Positions 58,833 through 64,000 of a DNA stretch of 64,000 nt are shown here, piece by piece. The translations under genes were made by a program, and so were the position numbers. Every line of letters begins with the position of its first letter. Position 1 is the stretch's first letter. This DNA is from an uncultured Dehalococcoidia bacterium (GTDB taxonomy: Bacteria; Chloroflexota; Dehalococcoidia; Lucifugimonadales; Australimonadaceae), in assembly GCA_958295525.1 (NCBI GenBank), contig OY282355.1, positions 310,001 through 374,000 on the forward strand, written 5' to 3'. A model generated the notes under the pieces. That model was not told the origin of the DNA and made no database searches. It saw only the letters and a program-made list of their open reading frames with translations.

Positions 58833-59702
58833 TTGGCGCAGACAACGACCGATTCTCCACGCGACGCCGCCCCTCAGGGCGACGAGACGCTCAGTATGCG
58901 CGCGCTCCTCGAGGCGGGCGTCCATTTCGGACATCAGACGCATCGGTGGAACCCGCGGATGCGCCGCTTCATCTTCGCGCAGCGCAACGGAATCCACATC
59001 GTCGACCTTCAGCAGACGATGGAATTGCTGGAGCAGGCGTGCGCTTACGCCCGCCAGGCGGCCTCCGAGGGCAAGCGGATTCTGATGGTCGGCACGAAGA
59101 AGCAGGCGCAAGACTCCATCAAGGAGGAGGCGCGGAAGGCCGGACAGCACTTCGTCAACCAGCGCTGGCTCGGCGGCACGATCACGAACTTCGCCACCAT
59201 CCAAACCCGCATAGACCACCTCGTCCAGTTGGAGGAACGCAAGGCGCGGGGCGAGTTCGCGCAACTCCTCAAGAAGGAGGCGCTCAAACTCGACGCCAAC
59301 ATCGACAAACTGAACCGCTACCTGGGGGGCATCAAGGATATGACCTCGCTCCCGGGAGCGCTCTTCATCGTGGACGTCGGGCGCGAAAACATCGCCGTCG
59401 CCGAGGCGCACCGCGCGGGAATCCCCATCATCGCCCTCGTGGACACCGACTGCGACCCCTCGCGCATAGACTGGCCCATCCCCGGCAACGACGACGCGAT
59501 CCGCTCCATCCGGCTCATCGCCGGCCAAATCGCCCGCTCCGCGCAGGAAGGCCGCAACGAGTGGCAGGCGGCGCGCGGCGGCTACAGCCAGGCGCTGGAC
59601 GAGCCCGTCGATCCGTATCCGTCCGGCGCGGACGAGAGCGCCGGCTACTCCGGCGAGGCCGCCGACGAACCGGCGGACGAGGGCGAGCCGGAAGAAGCGT
59701 AA
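58833..59702 (+). CDS. rpsB: 30S ribosomal protein S2
   Basis: 289 residues. The family core starts [22 protein letters not shown] (residue about 22), followed by [29 protein letters not shown] and VDTDCDP. The start is probably TTG 58833 (MAQTTTDS); the reading frame is open further up through repeats. The C-terminal 45 residues are an acidic extension (Glu/Asp/Ala) beyond the usual length. First gene of the rpsB-tsf-pyrH-frr-uppS cluster. Confidence 0.93.
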   Translation: MAQTTTDSPRDAAPQGDETLSMRALLEAGVHFGHQTHRWNPRMRRFIFAQRNGIHIVDLQQTMELLEQACAYARQAASEGKRILMVGTKKQAQDSIKEEARKAGQHFVNQRWLGGTITNFATIQTRIDHLVQLEERKARGEFAQLLKKEALKLDANIDKLNRYLGGIKDMTSLPGALFIVDVGRENIAVAEAHRAGIPIIALVDTDCDPSRIDWPIPGNDDAIRSIRLIAGQIARSAQEGRNEWQAARGGYSQALDEPVDPYPSGADESAGYSGEAADEPADEGEPEEA

Positions 59703-59808
59703 CGCCTCCGCTCCGGCGGACGGCGGAATTCCTAGAAATTCCTAGCAGCGATCCCGCGAACCGGCCTCAGAACGGGCCCGAAGAGCGAGAAGGAACGAGG
59801 TTAGCCAA

Positions 59809-60312
59809 GTGCAGGTTTCCACCGAATCCATCCGCCTGCTCCGCGAGCGCACAGGGGCGGGCATTATGGACTCCAAGCGCGCGCTCGAGGCGTCGGAGGG
59901 CGATTTTGACAAGGCGGAGGCGGCCCTCCGCGAGAAGGGCGCCGCAAGGGCGGCGTCCAAGTCCGACCGCGCCACCGCCGAGGGCGTCATAGACTCCTAC
60001 ATTCACGCGGGCAGCCGCATCGGCGCGATGGTCGAACTCAACTGCGAGACGGACTTCGTGGGAAGAACGCCGGAGTTCCGCGAACTCGCGCACAACATCG
60101 CAATGCAGGTCGCCGCGATGGCCCCGCTCTACCTCGACGAGGACGAACTTCCGCAGGACGGCGAGGCGAACCCGGAGGAGGTTTGCCTCCTCAAGCAGTC
60201 CTTCATCAAAGAGCCGGGCAAGACGATCGGCGACCTGATTATGGACGTTCGCGCCAAAGTGGGCGAGAACATCCGCGTGGGGCGCTTCGTCCGCTTCGGG
60301 CTGGGACAGTAG
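59809..60312 (+). CDS. tsf: Elongation factor Ts, short form
   Basis: 167 residues, much shorter than the 283 of E. coli and nearer to the single-core forms of Thermus and Chloroflexota. It exchanges GDP for GTP on EF-Tu. The N-terminal UBA-like part has LRERTGAGIMDSKRALEASEGDFDKAEAALREKG, and the core shows the IGAMVELNCETDFVGRTPEF signature. Start is GTG 59809, after a GAGG nine bases upstream. 106 bp after rpsB. Confidence 0.95.
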   Translation: MQVSTESIRLLRERTGAGIMDSKRALEASEGDFDKAEAALREKGAARAASKSDRATAEGVIDSYIHAGSRIGAMVELNCETDFVGRTPEFRELAHNIAMQVAAMAPLYLDEDELPQDGEANPEEVCLLKQSFIKEPGKTIGDLIMDVRAKVGENIRVGRFVRFGLGQ

Positions 60313-61074
<762 letters not shown>

Positions 61075-61098
61075 TCCCAATCAGAGAAAGGCTCCACG

Positions 61099-61674
61099 AT
61101 GGCGGACGAGAACGAAGACGCGCAACTCATCCTGATGGACGCCGCGGAGCGTATGGAGAAGTCCGTCGCCGTGCTCCGGCACGAGGCCGCCTCCATCCGC
61201 ACCGGGCGGGCGAACCCCGATATGCTCGACGCCGTGCGCGTCGAGGTCTACGGCTCCTCGATGCTCCTCAACCAACTCGCCACCGTCACCGCGCCCGACG
61301 CCCGGCTGCTCGTCGTTCAGCCGTTCGACAAAGGCAACGTCGGCGTCATTCAGAAGGAACTGCTGCGCGCCGACCTCGGCCTCACGCCCAGCAACGACGG
61401 CGCCGTGGTGCGCCTGCCGATTCCCGTGATGACGCAGGAGCGCCGTCAGGAGATGATCAAGCGCTTGCATCGCCTCCGCGAGGACGCCCACGTCGCCATT
61501 CGCAACGTCCGGCGCGACGCGCTCGACCAACTGCGGAGGCTCGAGAAGAACAAGGAAATCTCGCAGGACGACCTCCACCGCGACCAGGAGCGCCTTCAGA
61601 AGATCACGGACGAGCACGTGGCGAAGGCCGACGAGGCGAGCGACAAGAAGGAAGCGGAGTTGATGGAGGTCTAG
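61099..61674 (+). CDS. frr: Ribosome recycling factor
   Basis: 191 residues, the standard length. The conserved IRTGRANPDMLDAVRVEVYG and LPIPVMTQERRQEM are present, followed by the C-terminal helices with VRRDALDQLRRLEKNKEISQDD. It splits post-termination ribosomes with EF-G. AGAAAGG precedes the ATG. It stops seven bases before uppS. Confidence 0.96.
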   Translation: MADENEDAQLILMDAAERMEKSVAVLRHEAASIRTGRANPDMLDAVRVEVYGSSMLLNQLATVTAPDARLLVVQPFDKGNVGVIQKELLRADLGLTPSNDGAVVRLPIPVMTQERRQEMIKRLHRLREDAHVAIRNVRRDALDQLRRLEKNKEISQDDLHRDQERLQKITDEHVAKADEASDKKEAELMEV

Positions 61675-61681
61675 GGCGGCG

Positions 61682-62425
61682 ATGACGCTCCAGGCTCCCT
61701 CGCAGAACGCCGTCCGCGCCGCCGACCCGGCCGCGCCGCGCCACGTCGCCATCATTATGGACGGCAACGGGCGCTGGGCGAACGAGCGCGGCATGCCGCG
61801 GCTCTCCGGGCACAAAGCCGGAACCGGGAACTTCCACCGCGTCCTGCGAACGTTCCACGAGCGGGGGGTGGATTTCGTGACGCTCTACGCCTTCTCCACC
61901 GAAAACTGGAGCAGGCCCCCCGCCGAGGTGAGCGGCCTCCTCAGTCTCCTCACCGCCGTCATCGCCTCCAGTATGGACGAACTGCACGAAAACAACGTCC
62001 GCATCCGCCACCTTGGGGAACTGCGGCATCTGCCGGACGACCTCGCGGAGGCGATACGGGGCGCCGTCGCCCGCACCGGAGGCAACTCCGGCCTCGAGTT
62101 GTGCGTCGCGTTCGACTACGGCGGGCGCGCCGAGATCGTCCGCGCCGTCCGCCGCATCGTCGCCGCCGGAACCGCCCCGGAGCAGGTGACCGAGGAACTG
62201 ATCAGCGCCAATCTCTACTTGCCCGACGTGCCCGACCCCGACCTCATCATTCGCACCGCCGGCGAGCAGCGGCTCAGCAACTTCCTCATCTGGCAGGCCG
62301 CCTACAGCGAGTACTACCACACGCCCGTCTACTGGCCGGACTTCGACGCGGAGGAGGCGGAGCGGGCGCTGGCGGAGTACAAACGCCGCCGCCGCCGCTT
62401 CGGGGCGCTGCCCGAGGAGGGGTGA
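61682..62425 (+). CDS. uppS: Isoprenyl transferase (undecaprenyl diphosphate synthase)
   Basis: 247 residues. cis-prenyltransferase: HVAIIMDGNGRWANERGM (the catalytic Asp near residue 27), SGHKAG, YAFSTENWSRP (about 78), and the C-terminal LIIRTAGEQRLSNFLIWQAAYSE with the second substrate Arg. Makes the lipid carrier for cell-wall and glycan synthesis. In most genomes cdsA and dxr follow in this cluster, but here an unrelated low-GC pair does. Confidence 0.95.
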   Translation: MTLQAPSQNAVRAADPAAPRHVAIIMDGNGRWANERGMPRLSGHKAGTGNFHRVLRTFHERGVDFVTLYAFSTENWSRPPAEVSGLLSLLTAVIASSMDELHENNVRIRHLGELRHLPDDLAEAIRGAVARTGGNSGLELCVAFDYGGRAEIVRAVRRIVAAGTAPEQVTEELISANLYLPDVPDPDLIIRTAGEQRLSNFLIWQAAYSEYYHTPVYWPDFDAEEAERALAEYKRRRRRFGALPEEG

Positions 62426-62542
62426 CGCGAGGGGCGGCGAGGGCGCCTTGCCCGTTCCCGGCTTCCTCTGTACTATGCGTCTACGCCTAACGAATGAGCG
62501 AGCAAGACGACGCGATGACGAAGTTGGTGTATAATGCGCGCT
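62426..62542 (+). promoter_or_regulatory. Promoter region of the ATPase pair
   Basis: TATAAT at 62530-62535, seven bases (GCGCGCT), then ATG 62543. No ribosome site and no clear -35. The GC content drops sharply in this interval. Confidence 0.45.
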
Positions 62543-63748
62543 ATGACGCAGTTCATCGAAAATATCCGGCTGGACGGCATCCTCTCCTACGGAAGAGCTG
62601 AGTTGGCGTTTCCTCTGAAGCCGCTCAATGTCCTCATCGGCCCGAATACGTCGGGGAAGTCAAACCTGATCGAAGCCTTGTCGCTCCTCGCGGCGGCGCC
62701 CCGTGACCTGCAGGCGGCGATTCGGGAGGACGGAGGCGTCCGCGATTGGATATGGAAGGGCAGCCGCGAGAACGCCAACGCCAGTGTGGACGTGACCGTT
62801 GCCTACGAGAACAAGCCGCAGTTGCGGTACAAACTCTCATTTGCCGATGTTGGGGCTCGCTTCGAAATCATTGACGAGGCTGTCGAAGACGCCTACCCTC
62901 CGGCAGGAAGGGACGAACCGTACTTTTACTACCGCTACCAACACGGACTGCCTGCAGTTAACGTTAGAACCGAGGAAGGAAGGCTCGACCCTAAACGTTT
63001 GCAAGCCAACCGCAACCTCCGGCGTGAACATTTCAAGCCAAGTCAGTCCATCCTATCCCAATTGAGAAGTCACGACGTTTACCCAGAGTTGACGTACTTG
63101 GCCGATGGCTTTGAGAGGATGGCCTTCTACCGGGAATGGAGTTTGGGTCGGCGCGCGCCTGCCCGTCTTCCGCAAAGTGTAGACCTACCGCAGGACAGCC
63201 TACTTGAGAATGCGTCCAACCTAGCCATAGTACTGAGCGCATTGCTGAATGAGCCCGAGGCAAGAGAGTGGATACTCGGGAGGATGCGTGAGTTTTACCC
63301 TTCCATTAGAAATATCCAAACTCCCGTACAGGGCCCCGCTATCCAAGTTTCTTTCCATGAGGAAGGGTTGAGCCACCCTGTGCCAGCCACGCGGCTTTCC
63401 GACGGCAGCATACGCTACCTATGCCTGCTCGCGTCTCTGCGCAACCCTACCCCCCCCCCGCTCATATGCATAGAGGAGCCGGAGGTTGGCCTGCATCCCG
63501 ACATTATCCCGGAAGTCGCGCAATTGCTGAAGGATGCCTCCACCCGGTCTCAGATCATCGCAACCACGCACTCGGACGCCCTTGTGGATGCGCTGACCGA
63601 CACGCCGGAATCGGTGGTCGTGTGTGAAAAGTTCGATGGAGCGACACAGCTGCGCCGCCTAGACTCCGAGGAACTCGCAGTTTGGCTTAAGGACTACCGG
63701 CTTGGCGAACTCTGGACACGGGGGGACCTCGGAGGCAACAGGTGGTGA
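62543..63748 (+). CDS. AAA-family ATPase of the OLD/RecF-like (AAA_21) type
   Basis: 401 residues. Walker A is LIGPNTSGKSNLIEA (33-40 core), an ABC-type signature RLSDGSIRYLCLLASL lies near residue 280, and Walker B LICIEEPEVGLHPD near 305, followed by IATTHSDALVDAL. The coiled-coil arm is short. Such ATPases are found alone or with a nuclease partner (TOPRIM-type) in anti-phage systems such as OLD, Gabija or PARIS-like modules. The downstream gene overlaps by seven bases and encodes a TOPRIM-like DUF4276 protein. Codon use and GC differ from the neighbours, a sign of transfer. Confidence 0.88.
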   Translation: MTQFIENIRLDGILSYGRAELAFPLKPLNVLIGPNTSGKSNLIEALSLLAAAPRDLQAAIREDGGVRDWIWKGSRENANASVDVTVAYENKPQLRYKLSFADVGARFEIIDEAVEDAYPPAGRDEPYFYYRYQHGLPAVNVRTEEGRLDPKRLQANRNLRREHFKPSQSILSQLRSHDVYPELTYLADGFERMAFYREWSLGRRAPARLPQSVDLPQDSLLENASNLAIVLSALLNEPEAREWILGRMREFYPSIRNIQTPVQGPAIQVSFHEEGLSHPVPATRLSDGSIRYLCLLASLRNPTPPPLICIEEPEVGLHPDIIPEVAQLLKDASTRSQIIATTHSDALVDALTDTPESVVVCEKFDGATQLRRLDSEELAVWLKDYRLGELWTRGDLGGNRW

Positions 63749-64000
63749 AGGTCAAACTCCTCGTGGAAGGCGGTGGGGATGGGAAACGAAAGTCCGTGAA
63801 CAGGGAATGCCGCAAGGGATTCCGTCTCTTCCTGGAGAAGGCCGGAATGGGGCGAATGCCTGATATTACAGCTTGTGGCGGGCGCCAGAAAGCCTACGAT
63901 AAGTTCGTGCACGAGCATGGCGATGACAATGCCTTGGTTGTTCTCCTGGTTGACGCCGAAGGTCCTGTCACTTCCTCGGGCCCGTGGGAACACCTCAAGT
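63742..64000 (+). CDS. DUF4276 family protein, partial (cut by window end)
   Basis: 86 visible residues from GTG 63742 (or 63745). The N-terminus is typical of DUF4276: KLLVEGGGDGK (a TOPRIM-like Glu in VEGGGD), RKGFRLFLEKAGM, ACGGRQKAYD, and VVLLVDAEGPV with an Asp-x-Glu. DUF4276 proteins are predicted TOPRIM-fold nucleases and are often coded next to AAA ATPases. The overlap with the ATPase gene shows translational coupling. Confidence 0.8.
   Translation, partial: MVKVKLLVEGGGDGKRKSVNRECRKGFRLFLEKAGMGRMPDITACGGRQKAYDKFVHEHGDDNALVVLLVDAEGPVTSSGPWEHLK

Overview
The window is 64 kb of very GC-rich, gene-dense bacterial chromosome with few long gaps. It has no rRNA genes, plasmid functions or insertion sequences. 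The gene set is a free-living oligotroph's core (gyrA, an ATP synthase operon, rpsB-tsf-pyrH-frr-uppS, trpS, lexA, rel, purS) mixed with many small catabolic and redox genes: a Rieske oxygenase, four SDRs if the two copies of that fold near 31 kb and 42 kb and the one at 57 kb are counted with their relatives, an RraA-like pair, RidA, an amidohydrolase of the COG2159 type and a lone molybdopterin hydroxylase subunit. This, together with an EF-Ts of only 167 residues and frequent GTG/TTG starts, suggests Chloroflexota, perhaps a Dehalococcoidia/SAR202-like lineage. That placement is an inference; no marker in the window settles it.

Layout. 0-1.4 kb: end of an unknown gene, a peptidase C26 hydrolase and a small membrane protein. 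1.5-5.3 kb: a 1,231-codon secreted Pro/Thr-repeat protein with its own strong promoter. 5.5-8.2 kb: gyrA. 8.5-17.1 kb, minus strand: Rieske oxygenase, YyaL-type thioredoxin-domain protein, STAS-like protein, polyprenol-kinase-like membrane protein, cysteine desulfurase, ureohydrolase and SpeD (a polyamine pair), RDD protein and 1-Cys peroxiredoxin. 17.3-17.5 kb: divergent tRNA-Asn and tRNA-Ala. 17.7-23.9 kb: molybdenum hydroxylase, BrkB-like protein, inositol-phosphatase-like protein, trpS and a bifunctional-nuclease-family gene. 24.4-30.8 kb: atpZ/I-B-E-F-H-A-G-D, without atpC. 31-38 kb: SDR, methyltransferase, FAD oxidase, MFS transporter, a 59-bp tandem array and a large glycosyltransferase-like membrane protein. 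38-44.4 kb: TenA/PqqC-like protein, hydrolase, lexA with an SOS box, GNAT, DinB, SDR, TPR, CoA-binding and PurS. 44.8-51 kb: rel, a DUF4430 lipoprotein with an ECF S component, an exonuclease-like protein, two RraA-like proteins and RidA. 51-57 kb: an orphan terminase-like gene, a Cys-tailed HesB/IscA protein, an XRE regulator with a degenerate ImmA-like partner, an amidohydrolase and a TlpA-like lipoprotein. 57.5-62.4 kb: SDR and the rpsB-uppS cluster. 62.5-64 kb: a lower-GC pair, an OLD/AAA-type ATPase and the start of a DUF4276 protein, which looks like an acquired defence-type module.

Two features run through the whole window. First, dozens of copies of a 20-bp imperfect palindrome, ATTCCC-N8-GGGAAT with conserved flanks, sit in nearly every intergenic gap, form tandem arrays, and in one gene are translated. 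Second, at least eight genes have a TAnnnT-like -10 hexamer only 6-8 nt before the start codon, most of them without a Shine-Dalgarno, which suggests leaderless mRNAs.
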